From assembly GCF_000026225.1 (NCBI RefSeq), contig NC_011740.1:1674001-1738000 (forward strand): a DNA stretch of 64,000 nucleotides. Reading direction: 5' to 3'. This stretch comes from Escherichia fergusonii ATCC 35469 (GTDB lineage Bacteria; Pseudomonadota; Gammaproteobacteria; Enterobacterales; Enterobacteriaceae). The position numbers and the translations under genes were made by a program. The notes beneath the pieces were generated by a model. That model searched no databases and was not told the DNA's origin. It worked only from the letters and a program-made list of their open reading frames with translations. Below, piece by piece: positions 17,595 to 26,059 of the stretch. The first letter of the stretch is position 1. Every line of letters begins with the position of its first letter.

Positions 17595-18545
17595 ATGGCT
17601 AACTATCAAAATATGCTTGTTGTTATCGATCCCAATCAGGACGATCAGCCAGCATTGCGGCGAGCTGTTTATTTGCATCAACGGATTGGTGGCAAAATTA
17701 AGGCATTCTTACCGATCTATGACTTTTCCTACGAGATGACTACCCTTCTCTCGCCTGATGAGCGAACAGCGATGCGTCAGGGTGTTATCAGTCAGCGAAC
17801 TGCGTGGATTCGTGAGCAAGCAAAGTACTACATTGATGCAGGCGTTCCTATTGAAATCAAAGTGGTCTGGCACAACCGGCCTTTTGAAGCCGTGATTCAG
17901 GAAGTTATCAGCGGCGGTCACGATCTGGTTCTGAAAATGGCGCACCAACACGACCGTCTGGAAGCCGTAATTTTTACCCCGACCGACTGGCACTTGTTAC
18001 GTAAATGCCCATGCCCAGTGTGGATGGTGAAAGACCAACCGTGGCCAGAAGGTGGTAAAGCGCTGGTGGCGGTGAATCTTGCCAGTGAAGAGCCATATCA
18101 TAATGCGCTTAATGAAAAACTGGTGAAAGAAACCATACTTTTGGCTGAAAAGGTTAATCACACCGAAGTCCATCTGGTGGGCGCTTATCCGGTAACACCA
18201 ATCAATATCGCTATTGAACTCCCCGAATTTGATCCAGGCGTGTACAACGACGCGATTCGTGGGCAGCATTTGTTGGCAATGAAGGCGTTGCGACAAAAAT
18301 TCGGTATTGATGAAAAAGTCACGCATGTCGAAAAAGGACTACCAGAAGAGGTTATCCCGGATTTGGCTGAACATTTACAAGCTGGGATTGTAGTTCTCGG
18401 TACTGTTGGACGCACCGGTATTTCTGCGGCGTTTCTGGGTAATACCGCCGAGCAGGTTATTGACCATTTGCGCTGTGACCTGTTGGTGATTAAACCCGAC
18501 CAGTATCAAACGCCTATCGAACTTGATGACGACGAAGACGATTAA
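17595..18545 (+). CDS. uspE: Universal stress protein E
   Basis: Tandem universal-stress protein linked to oxidative and DNA-damage resistance, motility and cell aggregation in E. coli. ATG 17595, preceded by AAGGAG, gives 316 residues, the K-12 length. Two Usp domains are visible. The first (1-145) is degenerate. The second (about 155-305) ends with the ATP-binding style loop GTVGRTGISAAFLGNTAEQVIDHLRCDLLVIKP. An acidic tail (DDDEDD) closes it. The upstream 68 bases after the Tn2 end hold the remaining native leader, so any promoter further upstream has been displaced almost 5 kb by the transposon. Confidence 0.97.
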   Translation: MANYQNMLVVIDPNQDDQPALRRAVYLHQRIGGKIKAFLPIYDFSYEMTTLLSPDERTAMRQGVISQRTAWIREQAKYYIDAGVPIEIKVVWHNRPFEAVIQEVISGGHDLVLKMAHQHDRLEAVIFTPTDWHLLRKCPCPVWMVKDQPWPEGGKALVAVNLASEEPYHNALNEKLVKETILLAEKVNHTEVHLVGAYPVTPINIAIELPEFDPGVYNDAIRGQHLLAMKALRQKFGIDEKVTHVEKGLPEEVIPDLAEHLQAGIVVLGTVGRTGISAAFLGNTAEQVIDHLRCDLLVIKPDQYQTPIELDDDEDD

Positions 18546-18556
18546 ACACTGAACTT

Positions 18557-18587
18557 ACCGGATGGCGAGTTTCATCAGCCATCCGGT
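18557..18587. terminator. Terminator between uspE and ynaJ
   Basis: ACCGGATGGC (18557-18566) pairs with GCCATCCGGT (18578-18587) across an 11-base loop. It lies between two convergent stop codons and is followed by TTTATC on the plus strand. Confidence 0.75.
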
Positions 18588-18596
18588 TTATCACGA

Positions 18597-18857
18597 TTAT
18601 GCTTTATCTTCCCCGCCAAGCAGATAAATCCCCAGGGGAATGGCCAGCAGAACAGTGAATACCAGGCTATAGACAAAAATCATAGAAGACTGGATAAAAT
18701 ACATTGAAGTCGTCCACTCGGAGAGCGGGATATTGTACTGCTCAATCACGCCACCAATGGTTGCGCGTGTCACTATCGACGCCGCAATGACAAATACCCC
18801 CAGCAGACACAATAGAAATTTTTTCCCTTTTGCGGTTTTCAGCGTTGTCCAGATCAT
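18597..18857 (-). CDS. ynaJ: Small inner membrane protein YnaJ (DUF2534)
   Basis: 86 residues from ATG 18857, close to the 85 of K-12 YnaJ. A basic N-terminus (LKTAKGKKF) is followed by two hydrophobic segments (about 13-31 and 53-78), separated by the loop TRATIGGVIEQYNIPLSEWTTS. The predicted topology is a two-span inner membrane protein. An in-frame extension upstream to 18944 lacks a ribosome site, while GGGTAGG precedes the chosen ATG. The function is not known to me. Confidence 0.92.
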   Translation of the reverse strand: MIWTTLKTAKGKKFLLCLLGVFVIAASIVTRATIGGVIEQYNIPLSEWTTSMYFIQSSMIFVYSLVFTVLLAIPLGIYLLGGEDKA

Positions 18858-19095
18858 TACCCTACCCTTTTCGATAAAACATATGCTACATGACGATAAC
18901 AATATCATGGCATTCACTCTCTGTCTGCCATTAAAAATTGACATTTAATTTACACTTTAAAGGTTGTCCGTACTTTGAGCTAATCGCGCTATTTCCCGAC
19001 CTTTCGATAGATGACCTGAATGTTTGCACACGGTAAAATATTCTCGCCCAGAGTATTTCGGCTAATTAGCCGAGCATGGAGGAACAGAGATAATA

Positions 19096-20130
19096 ATGAT
19101 TACTCAAATATTTATCGTTAACGCCCTGAATCTGGCGATTGTTTTCGGAAGCTGTGCAGCATTGGTGTTGATGAGCTTTTGGTTTCGCCATGGGCAGAAA
19201 AGAAGAAAAGGCTTTGTATTTCATGCCGCTCAATTCTTTATCTATGCGGTCATTATCGGCGCAATTGGTAACATTGTTAATTATGTGATTGCAACGTATA
19301 AAATTAATTTTATCTCTTCCGATGCAATCGATTTTATTTGTACATCATTAATTGCGCTTATTTTAACCGTTAAACTGTTTTTGTTGATCAATCAATTTGA
19401 ACGCAAACAGATCAAAAAAGGTCGAGATGTGACCAGTGCGCGGATTCTTTCGCGCATAATTAAGATCACGATAATTATGGTGATTGTATTGCTCTATGGT
19501 GAGCATTTTGGCATGAGCCTTTCTGGTCTGTTGACCTTTGGTGGTATCGGTGGTCTTGCTGTTGGTATGGCAGGGAAAGATATTCTAAGTAATTTCTTTT
19601 CCGGGATTATGCTTTATTTTGACCGCCCTTTCAGTATCGGCGACTGGATCCGTTCTCCTGACAGAAATATTGAAGGTACGGTCACCGAAATTGGCTGGCG
19701 GATTACCAAAATTACGACATTTAATAACCGCCCACTCTACGTGCCCAACTCCTTGTTTTCTTCTATTAGTGTGGAAAACCCCGGCAGAATGACCAACCGA
19801 CGGATAACCACAACCATTGGTTTACGTTATGAAGATGCCGCAAAGGTGGGAACAATTGTAGAAGCGGTGCGCCAGATGTTGCAGACACATGAAAGCATTG
19901 ATCAACATCAGACGTTACTGGTGTATTTCAATGATTTTGGTGATTCGTCATTAAACATTATGGTTTATTGTTTTACTAAAACCACCGTCTGGGCCGAATG
20001 GCTGGCAGCGCAACAGGATGTTTTCCTGAAGATTATCGATATTGTCCAGGCGCATGGCGCAGATTTTGCGTTCCCAAGTCAGACGCTGTATCTGGATAAC
20101 TCGACACCCCAGCAAATTAACGAGAAATAA
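19096..20130 (+). CDS. ynaI: MscS-family mechanosensitive channel YnaI
   Basis: Small-conductance mechanosensitive channel that releases solutes on hypo-osmotic shock. 344 residues. Five hydrophobic segments lie in the first 175 residues (about 5-27, 44-63, 75-99, 118-136, 145-170), more than the three of MscS. The pore-lining helix reads FGGIGGLAVGMAGKDILSNFFSG. The conserved beta domain LYFDRPFSIGDWIRSPD follows, with NRPLYVPNSLF, and the cytoplasmic vestibule occupies the C-terminus. The first half is more diverged from K-12 than the pore and beta domains. It is monocistronic with a clear terminator downstream. Confidence 0.95.
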   Translation: MITQIFIVNALNLAIVFGSCAALVLMSFWFRHGQKRRKGFVFHAAQFFIYAVIIGAIGNIVNYVIATYKINFISSDAIDFICTSLIALILTVKLFLLINQFERKQIKKGRDVTSARILSRIIKITIIMVIVLLYGEHFGMSLSGLLTFGGIGGLAVGMAGKDILSNFFSGIMLYFDRPFSIGDWIRSPDRNIEGTVTEIGWRITKITTFNNRPLYVPNSLFSSISVENPGRMTNRRITTTIGLRYEDAAKVGTIVEAVRQMLQTHESIDQHQTLLVYFNDFGDSSLNIMVYCFTKTTVWAEWLAAQQDVFLKIIDIVQAHGADFAFPSQTLYLDNSTPQQINEK

Positions 20131-20147
20131 CGTTAATTTTGTCTAGA

Positions 20148-20175
20148 AAAACTGGCGCCCAAATGCGCCAGTTTT
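20148..20175. terminator. Bidirectional terminator between ynaI and mppA
   Basis: AAAACTGGCGC (20148-20158) pairs perfectly with GCGCCAGTTTT (20165-20175). T tracts lie on both outer sides, so it can serve both ynaI and the convergent mppA. Confidence 0.85.
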
Positions 20176-20194
20176 ACTTTGAAAGATGTCTACA

Positions 20195-20214
20195 CTAAAT
20201 AATTCGAGTCGCAG
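20195..20214 (-). repeat. Fragment of an enterobacterial intergenic repeat
   Basis: CTAAATAATTCGAGTCGCAG resembles the conserved end of a longer intergenic repeat also present at 52896-53077 and in part at 38026. Only this end is recognisable here, 17 bases from the mppA stop. Confidence 0.5.
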
Positions 20215-20231
20215 CACCTGCAACGAGTATA

Positions 20232-21845
20232 TCAGTGCTCAACAACATACATTGTGCGGCTGTAGGCAACATCTTCTGCATTGTTGATCGGATAACCTTT
20301 CAGCCACGGTTTAATTAATCGACCATTAGTGTACTGATAGATTGGTGCAATAGGTGCCTGCTCCATCAATATTTTTTCCGCAGAATTATAATCAGCATTC
20401 CTTGCCTTTTCTGTATTCTCCAGCGAAGCCTGATTAATTACCTTGTCATAAGCCGGATTATTAAACCGTGAAATATTGCCTGAGTGCATTGAGGTTAACA
20501 ATGACAGGAAAGTTGACGGTTCATTATAATCGCCTACCCAAGAAGCGCGGATGACATCAAAATTGCCGGTATTACGGCTATCAATATAGGTTTTCCATTC
20601 CTGATTTTGCAGTTTAACATCAACGCCGAGATTCTTTTTCCACATTGACGCGACCGCAATCGCGATCTTCTGGTGATTCTCAGAAGTGTTATACAGCAGT
20701 GTCAGTTTGAGCGGTTTTTGAGGGCCATAACCTGCCGCACTCAGCAATGTTTTTGCCTGTGCATTGAGTTCTTCCTGGCTCATCTGCTCAAATGGCGAAG
20801 GTTCAGGTGTAAATCCTGCGGTAACATCAGGGGTAAAATGCCATGCCGGTTTTTCACCTGTACCCAGTACTTTTTCTGCAATCAGACGTCTGTCGATAGT
20901 CATACTCAGCGCCATACGGACACGTTGATCCGCAGTTGGCCCCTTCTGAGTATTAAACGCATAATAGTAAGTACCTAACTGCGGCGGTGTATAAACCTGC
21001 CCCGGAATATCCTTCAGCAATTTTTGGTAGAGATTTTTCGGGAACGACTCGGTGATATCAATATCACCGGCCAGATAACGTTTTGTTGCGGCAGACTCCT
21101 GATTGATTGGCAGGAAAGTGACTTTTTGCAGCACCGTTTTACCGTTATCCCAGTAGTGGCTATTAGGAACAACAACCAGTTTTTCGTTGACCACCCGCTC
21201 TTTTAACACAAACGCGCCATTACCAACTAAATTGCCAGGCTTTGTCCACTCTTTGCCACTTTCTACATTCGCTTTTTTTACCGGATAAAAAGCAAAACTG
21301 GCGGTTAAATTAGCAAACCACGGTAATGGCTTATCGAGATGCACTTTAAGTGTACGGGCATCAACGGCTGTTACCCCCAGTTTATCTGGTGTGGTTTTAC
21401 CGTCGATTATCGCCTGAGCATTGTTAATTCCGGCAAGTGCAGCAAACCAGGCAAAGGGAGATAATGTCTTCGGGTCAACCAGTCGCTGCCAACTATAAAC
21501 AAAATCTTCCGCAGTCACTGGCGTACCATCAGCCCATTTTGCGTCATCACGCAGGGTAAAAGTCCAGATACGGTTGTCGTTGCTTTTCCACTGAGTAGCA
21601 ACACCGGGAACAATTTCCCCCTTCTCATTCTGATTAACCAGCCCTTCAAACAGGTCCCGGATAACCTGAATCTCGGGTAATCCTACCGCTTTCGCCGGGT
21701 CTAATGTCGCTGGCTCATCCTTGATATGGCGCACAATCTCTTGCTTCTTTGCGAGCACTGTTCCATCGGGAACATCTGCCGCCCAGGACAAAGAAATGCT
21801 GCTAACCAACAGCGCACAACACGTTACTGAAACAGAGTGCCTCAT
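20232..21845 (-). CDS. mppA: Periplasmic murein tripeptide-binding protein MppA
   Basis: Binds the cell-wall peptide L-Ala-gamma-D-Glu-meso-Dap in the periplasm and delivers it to the Opp permease for recycling. ATG 21845 gives 537 residues, as in K-12; the in-frame upstream extension is AT-rich promoter DNA. The signal peptide is MRHSVSVTCCALLVSSISLSWAADVP. The solute-binding family 5 signature follows (FEGLVNQNEKGEIVPGVATQW, then FTLRDDAKWADGTPVTAEDFVYSW). OppA is the main paralogue, but length and wording match MppA. mpaA, which degrades the imported tripeptide, is divergent. Confidence 0.96.
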   Translation of the reverse strand: MRHSVSVTCCALLVSSISLSWAADVPDGTVLAKKQEIVRHIKDEPATLDPAKAVGLPEIQVIRDLFEGLVNQNEKGEIVPGVATQWKSNDNRIWTFTLRDDAKWADGTPVTAEDFVYSWQRLVDPKTLSPFAWFAALAGINNAQAIIDGKTTPDKLGVTAVDARTLKVHLDKPLPWFANLTASFAFYPVKKANVESGKEWTKPGNLVGNGAFVLKERVVNEKLVVVPNSHYWDNGKTVLQKVTFLPINQESAATKRYLAGDIDITESFPKNLYQKLLKDIPGQVYTPPQLGTYYYAFNTQKGPTADQRVRMALSMTIDRRLIAEKVLGTGEKPAWHFTPDVTAGFTPEPSPFEQMSQEELNAQAKTLLSAAGYGPQKPLKLTLLYNTSENHQKIAIAVASMWKKNLGVDVKLQNQEWKTYIDSRNTGNFDVIRASWVGDYNEPSTFLSLLTSMHSGNISRFNNPAYDKVINQASLENTEKARNADYNSAEKILMEQAPIAPIYQYTNGRLIKPWLKGYPINNAEDVAYSRTMYVVEH

Positions 21846-22029
21846 CTGGGTTCCCTCAATCCGGCTTTTATTTAGATGCGTAATTATTTGTTTCGCCTTA
21901 AAGAATTGCAAATACCTTGTAATAAAAAATTGATATGACACGTAACATTCGCGCTACGTGAAATCAATTTGCTTCCTGACAAATTTTGCACAACACTGCG
22001 AGTAAATAATTGCAATGGTTGAGACGATG

Positions 22030-22758
22030 ATGACTGTTACTCGCCCGCGCGCCGAACGTGGCGCATTTCCTCCCGGAACTGAACACTATGGTCGTTCTTT
22101 ATTAGGTGCACCACTCATCTGGTTTCCGGCTCCCGCCGCCAACAGTGAAAGCGGATTGATTCTGGCTGGCACTCACGGCGACGAAAACTCTTCCGTGGTT
22201 ACCCTTTCCTGCGCATTACGCACTTTAACGCCTTCATTGCGCCGCCATCACGTGGTGCTCAATGTTAACCCTGACGGCAGCCAGTTAGGGCTGCGGGCGA
22301 ATGCCAATGGAGTTGATCTCAACCGCAATTTCCCGGCAGCTAACTGGAAAGCGGGTGAAACTGTATATCGCTGGAATAGTGCTGCGCCAGAACGAGACGT
22401 GGTACTGCTCACGGGGGATGCACCAGGTTCAGAACCTGAAACTCAGGCACTTTGCCAACTTATTCATCGTATTCAGCCTGCGTGGGTTGTTTCTTTTCAC
22501 GACCCGCTGGCCTGCATTGAAGATCCACGACAAAGCGAATTAGGCGAGTGGCTGGCCCAGGCATTTGAGCTGCCATTAGTGACCAGTGTCGGTTACGAAA
22601 CACCAGGATCGTTTGGCAGTTGGTGTGCAGATCTCAATTTACCCTGTATCACCGCCGAGTTTCCGGCCATCTCATCAGATGAAGCCAGCGAGAAGTACCT
22701 GTTCGCGATGTCCAACCTACTACGCTGGCATCCTAAAGATGCACTTGTCCGGTCGTAA
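22030..22758 (+). CDS. mpaA: Murein peptide amidase A
   Basis: Cytoplasmic zinc carboxypeptidase of the M14 family that cuts the gamma-D-Glu-Dap bond of murein tripeptide during cell-wall recycling. ATG 22030 gives 242 residues as in K-12; another ATG lies one codon upstream. Zinc and catalytic motifs are GTHGDEN (His and Glu ligands), DLNRNFP, SFHDPLACIE (His ligand) and TAEFP (catalytic Glu). No signal peptide is present, matching a cytoplasmic role. Its 3' end overlaps the convergent ycjG by 26 bases. K-12 has ycjY, ymjDC and pgrR between mppA and mpaA; here the two are direct neighbours. Confidence 0.96.
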   Translation: MTVTRPRAERGAFPPGTEHYGRSLLGAPLIWFPAPAANSESGLILAGTHGDENSSVVTLSCALRTLTPSLRRHHVVLNVNPDGSQLGLRANANGVDLNRNFPAANWKAGETVYRWNSAAPERDVVLLTGDAPGSEPETQALCQLIHRIQPAWVVSFHDPLACIEDPRQSELGEWLAQAFELPLVTSVGYETPGSFGSWCADLNLPCITAEFPAISSDEASEKYLFAMSNLLRWHPKDALVRS

Positions 22759-23698
22759 AATGCAGATGTGGCTCCACATCCATTGCCAGCCAGGTGGGGC
22801 CATCAAGATCAGCAAAACTGACCTGAGGAACAAGCGGCAAAGCGGCGCTAATCGCACGTGAAGTGCAGAGCATACAACCTAGCATCAGACTGAATCCCTG
22901 CGCCTTAGCTTCGGTGGCCAGTGCCAGTGCCTCAGTCAAACCGCCAGTTTTATCCAGCTTGATGTTGACCATTTCATAACGCCCTTTCAGCGCTTTAAGG
23001 TTGCTACGGGTATGGCAACTCTCATCAGCACAAATTGGCAGAGGATGAATGAAGTTCTCCAGTGCGGCGTCGTCCTGGGCAGGAAGCGGTTGTTCAAGCA
23101 TTGCCACGCCCAGATCTGCCAGCAACTGGCAACGTGCCGCCAGTCCCTCAGCGCGCCAGGACTTATTGGCATCGACAATGATCGTGGCTTCAGGTGCTGC
23201 TGCACGTATTGCCACCATTCGCTCACTGATCAAATGACTATCAAGTTTCACCTTCAGTAACGTCGCGCCCTTATTCCACAAAGCGGCAGCACTGGTGGCC
23301 ATCTGCTCGGGAGTACCAATCACGACAGTCTGTGCCGTAGTAATGGTTGAATTTAGTTCAATGCCCAGTAACTCTTCCAGTGTTTGCTGTTGCTGCCGGG
23401 CCTGAAGATCCCATAACGCACAATCGACAGCGTTGCGTGCGGCGCCTGCCGGTAACAACTGCTGTAGCGCTTCACGGGTTAATCCCTTTTCCAGTTGCGG
23501 AACGATCTCCATGATTTGCGCCAGTACCGAAGCATCGCTTTCGCCATAACGCAGATATGGCGTACATTCTCCTACGCCTTTTACGCCATCCTCCTCCAGT
23601 TCGACCACCACAACATGCGCTTCGCTGCGACTGCCACGGGCAATCACAAACGGGGTATGTAATGGCCAGGCTTCTTCATAAACCTTTACAGATCTCAT
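22733..23698 (-). CDS. ycjG: L-Ala-D/L-Glu epimerase
   Basis: Enolase-superfamily enzyme that epimerises L-Ala-D-Glu released from murein peptides to L-Ala-L-Glu, so that ordinary peptidases can use it. ATG 23698 gives 321 residues, the K-12 length, beginning MRSVKVYEEAWPLHTPFVIARG; longer in-frame starts reach into the tpx promoter. Conserved acid-base and metal motifs are KVKLD, IVDANKSW, EQPLPAQDD, CADESCHT and NIKLDKTGG. It follows on from MpaA in the recycling pathway and overlaps mpaA convergently. It is divergent from tpx. Confidence 0.96.
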   Translation of the reverse strand: MRSVKVYEEAWPLHTPFVIARGSRSEAHVVVVELEEDGVKGVGECTPYLRYGESDASVLAQIMEIVPQLEKGLTREALQQLLPAGAARNAVDCALWDLQARQQQQTLEELLGIELNSTITTAQTVVIGTPEQMATSAAALWNKGATLLKVKLDSHLISERMVAIRAAAPEATIIVDANKSWRAEGLAARCQLLADLGVAMLEQPLPAQDDAALENFIHPLPICADESCHTRSNLKALKGRYEMVNIKLDKTGGLTEALALATEAKAQGFSLMLGCMLCTSRAISAALPLVPQVSFADLDGPTWLAMDVEPHLHFTTGQVHL

Positions 23699-23811
23699 CT
23701 CTTCTCCTTCATGCGATACCAAAAGATCAGGCGTAAATAGCGTTTGATGTGTTATAGACTGTTGGCATAAAATAGTGGTGACGTTAACTATATGTAAATA
23801 GGAAGATAACC

Positions 23812-24318
23812 ATGTCACAAACCGTTCATTTCCAGGGCAACCCGGTTGCAGTCGCAAACTCCATTCCTCAGGCGGGTAGCAAAGCGCAGCCTTTTACTCT
23901 CGTGGCAAAAGATCTGTCTGACGTCACACTGAGTCAGTTTGCTGGCAAACGCAAAGTGTTAAATATTTTCCCAAGTATCGATACCGGCGTATGCGCAGCA
24001 TCGGTACGTAAGTTTAATCAACTGGTAACAGAAATCGACAACACGGTTGTGCTGTGCGTTTCTGCTGACCTGCCGTTCGCTCAGTCTCGTTTTTGCGGTG
24101 CAGAAGGTTTAAATAACGTCATCACCCTCTCTACTTTCCGCAATGCTGAGTTCCTCAAAAATTATGGTGTAGAAATCACCGACGGCCCGCTGAAAGGTCT
24201 GGCAGCACGTGCAGTTGTCGTTATTGACGAAAATGACAATGTTGTTTTCAGCCAGTTGGTAAATGAAATCACCACCGAACCGGATTACGACACCGCACTC
24301 ACTGTGCTGAAAGCGTAA
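23812..24318 (+). CDS. tpx: Thiol peroxidase Tpx
   Basis: Periplasm-associated atypical 2-Cys peroxiredoxin that reduces lipid hydroperoxides using thioredoxin. 168 residues. The peroxidatic cysteine is Cys61 in FPSIDTGVCAASVRKF, the resolving cysteine is Cys95 in QSRFCGAEG, and Cys82 is also conserved. The ATG is well placed after AGGAAG. No classical signal peptide is visible, as in K-12. Monocistronic, with a shared terminator facing tyrR. Confidence 0.98.
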   Translation: MSQTVHFQGNPVAVANSIPQAGSKAQPFTLVAKDLSDVTLSQFAGKRKVLNIFPSIDTGVCAASVRKFNQLVTEIDNTVVLCVSADLPFAQSRFCGAEGLNNVITLSTFRNAEFLKNYGVEITDGPLKGLAARAVVVIDENDNVVFSQLVNEITTEPDYDTALTVLKA

Positions 24319-24325
24319 GAAGCGA

Positions 24326-24366
24326 AAAGCCTGATAAGCAACTCTGCTATCCTGCTATCAGGCTTT
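24326..24366. terminator. Bidirectional terminator between tpx and tyrR
   Basis: AAAGCCTGATA (24326-24336) pairs with TATCAGGCTTT (24356-24366) across a 19-base loop. On the minus strand it ends in TTTTCGC. The tpx stop is 8 bases and the tyrR stop 5 bases away. Confidence 0.75.
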
Positions 24367-24370
24367 AACA

Positions 24371-25912
24371 TTACTCTTCGCTTTTTTTCTGATTCAGACC
24401 ATATTCACGCAATTTATTGGCGATGGCGGTGTGCGAAACCCCCAGCCGTTTTGCCAGCTTACGTGTGCTGGGATAATTACGATACAGTTGTGTCAGCACC
24501 GAACGTTCAAAGCGGCTGGTGATCTCATCCAGCGAACCTTCCATCGCATCTTCACCGACAGCCACCGTGGCGACATCATAGTCTGGTAACAGAATATCCT
24601 GCGAGCGCAGCTCATAACCATCCAGTTGCGTTAATGCTCGATAGATCGCATTTTTTAACTGACGCACGTTTCCAGGCCAGGCATAACGGGTCAGTACGGT
24701 ATTGAGATCGGCGGCCAGTTTTGGTCTCGGCACGCCTTGCTCATCAGCAAAACGGGCCACGAACAACTCCGTCAAAGGCATAATATCTTGCGGGCAATCG
24801 CGTAGTGGCGGCAGATTTAGTGTCAAAACGTTAAGGCGATAATAGAGATCTTCCCGGAACAGGCCTTTTTGTACCAACTCAACCAGGTTTTTCTGCGTCG
24901 CGCAAATCACCCGTACATCCACATGAACTTCGTGGTCCTCACCAACACGGCGGAAAGTACCGTCGTTAAGAAAACGCAGTAGTTTGGTCTGCATACGTGG
25001 TGACATCTCGCCAATTTCATCCAGCAGAACAGAGCCACCATTCGCCTGCTCGAAGAAGCCTTTTTTGCCTTCCGGTGCGTGACCAAACAGTTCACTTTCA
25101 ACGGCGTCTTCCGGGATAGAAGCACAATTAAGCGCCAGATAAGGTTTCCCCGCTCGTGGACTGGCCTGGTGGCACGCGTGAGCAAAGAGATCTTTACCTG
25201 TGCCGGTATCACCGGTAATCAACAGTGGCGCACTCAGCATCGCCAGTTTGCGCGCCTGCTCAACTACATGTTTCATTTTCGGGCTAACGGCGACAATCTG
25301 ACTGAAAGCGCTAACATCTTGAGAGGTGATGTTTTGCAGCTGACGCCCCATCCGAATGGTAGAACGCAACATCACCACCGCGCCTGTCAGCACGTGCTGA
25401 TCGTTTTCATCCTGCAAATACACAGGCGTGATTTCCATCAGGAAGTTTTGCCCGTTAATCACCACATGTTCGTTATGTGATGTTTGCGGATTACCTTCCA
25501 GCCAGCGCAGAAAATTAAAACCATTAATCAATTGCGCGGCGGTATGGTTACGCAGGCGATCGAGATGTTGACCAAAAAGTTGACAACTTGCCGGGTTAGC
25601 AATCTCAACCTTACTTTTCATATCCAGCGATAAAACAGGTTCCGGAAGAGCTTCAAGTAATGCGCTGAGCGCCAGATGCTCACGCTCAGAAGGCATCCAG
25701 GGAACAGTGCGAACATCTGTAACGCCGGAGATACGGCGAATTTCAGCCATCAGGCTACTGAATGTATTGAACTCCAGTTCAGCGAAGTTAAGGTAAATTC
25801 GCCCGATGGGATCGATCTCAATACCGCGTAAATCAATGCCACGTAGCACAAGAATATCGAGCAGTTCGCGGGTCAGACCGAGCCGGTCTTCACAAAAGAC
25901 TTCCAGACGCAT
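24371..25912 (-). CDS. tyrR: Aromatic amino acid regulator TyrR
   Basis: Dimer-to-hexamer transcription factor that represses or activates aromatic amino acid synthesis and transport genes in response to Tyr, Phe or Trp. ATG 25912 gives 513 residues. Order: N-terminal ACT domain (1-75, RLEVFCEDRLGLTRELLD), PAS domain (about 78-190), central AAA+ domain (about 205-430) with Walker A GDTGTGKD, and a C-terminal helix-turn-helix (KLAKRLGVSHTAIANKLREYGL). The GAFTGA loop of sigma-54 activators is replaced by HAPEGKKGFF, consistent with action through sigma-70. A candidate TyrR box lies upstream. Confidence 0.98.
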   Translation of the reverse strand: MRLEVFCEDRLGLTRELLDILVLRGIDLRGIEIDPIGRIYLNFAELEFNTFSSLMAEIRRISGVTDVRTVPWMPSEREHLALSALLEALPEPVLSLDMKSKVEIANPASCQLFGQHLDRLRNHTAAQLINGFNFLRWLEGNPQTSHNEHVVINGQNFLMEITPVYLQDENDQHVLTGAVVMLRSTIRMGRQLQNITSQDVSAFSQIVAVSPKMKHVVEQARKLAMLSAPLLITGDTGTGKDLFAHACHQASPRAGKPYLALNCASIPEDAVESELFGHAPEGKKGFFEQANGGSVLLDEIGEMSPRMQTKLLRFLNDGTFRRVGEDHEVHVDVRVICATQKNLVELVQKGLFREDLYYRLNVLTLNLPPLRDCPQDIMPLTELFVARFADEQGVPRPKLAADLNTVLTRYAWPGNVRQLKNAIYRALTQLDGYELRSQDILLPDYDVATVAVGEDAMEGSLDEITSRFERSVLTQLYRNYPSTRKLAKRLGVSHTAIANKLREYGLNQKKSEE

Positions 25913-25983
25913 GGGAACCTTCACCTGAATAATGAATCATTAGATAAGATGATAAGCCACTCTGAGGGAAGCAGGAAGAACTC

Positions 25984-26001
25984 TGTCAACAAATATTGAC
26001 A
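25984..26001 (-). promoter_or_regulatory. Candidate TyrR box in the tyrR promoter
   Basis: TGTCAA-N6-TTGACA is a perfect inverted repeat, two symmetric positions away from the TyrR consensus TGTAAA-N6-TTTACA. It lies about 72 bases upstream of the tyrR ATG. TyrR is known to repress its own gene. Confidence 0.65.
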
Positions 26002-26013
26002 GAATGACGGAAA

Positions 26014-26054
26014 AATGGGCGTTGTGGCGTAAAGTTATACGTTTAACGCCCATT
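26014..26054 (-). terminator. ycjF terminator
   Basis: AATGGGCGTT (26014-26023) pairs with AACGCCCATT (26045-26054). On the minus strand a run of five T follows, 6 bases after the ycjF stop. Confidence 0.8.
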
Positions 26055-26059
26055 CTTAA

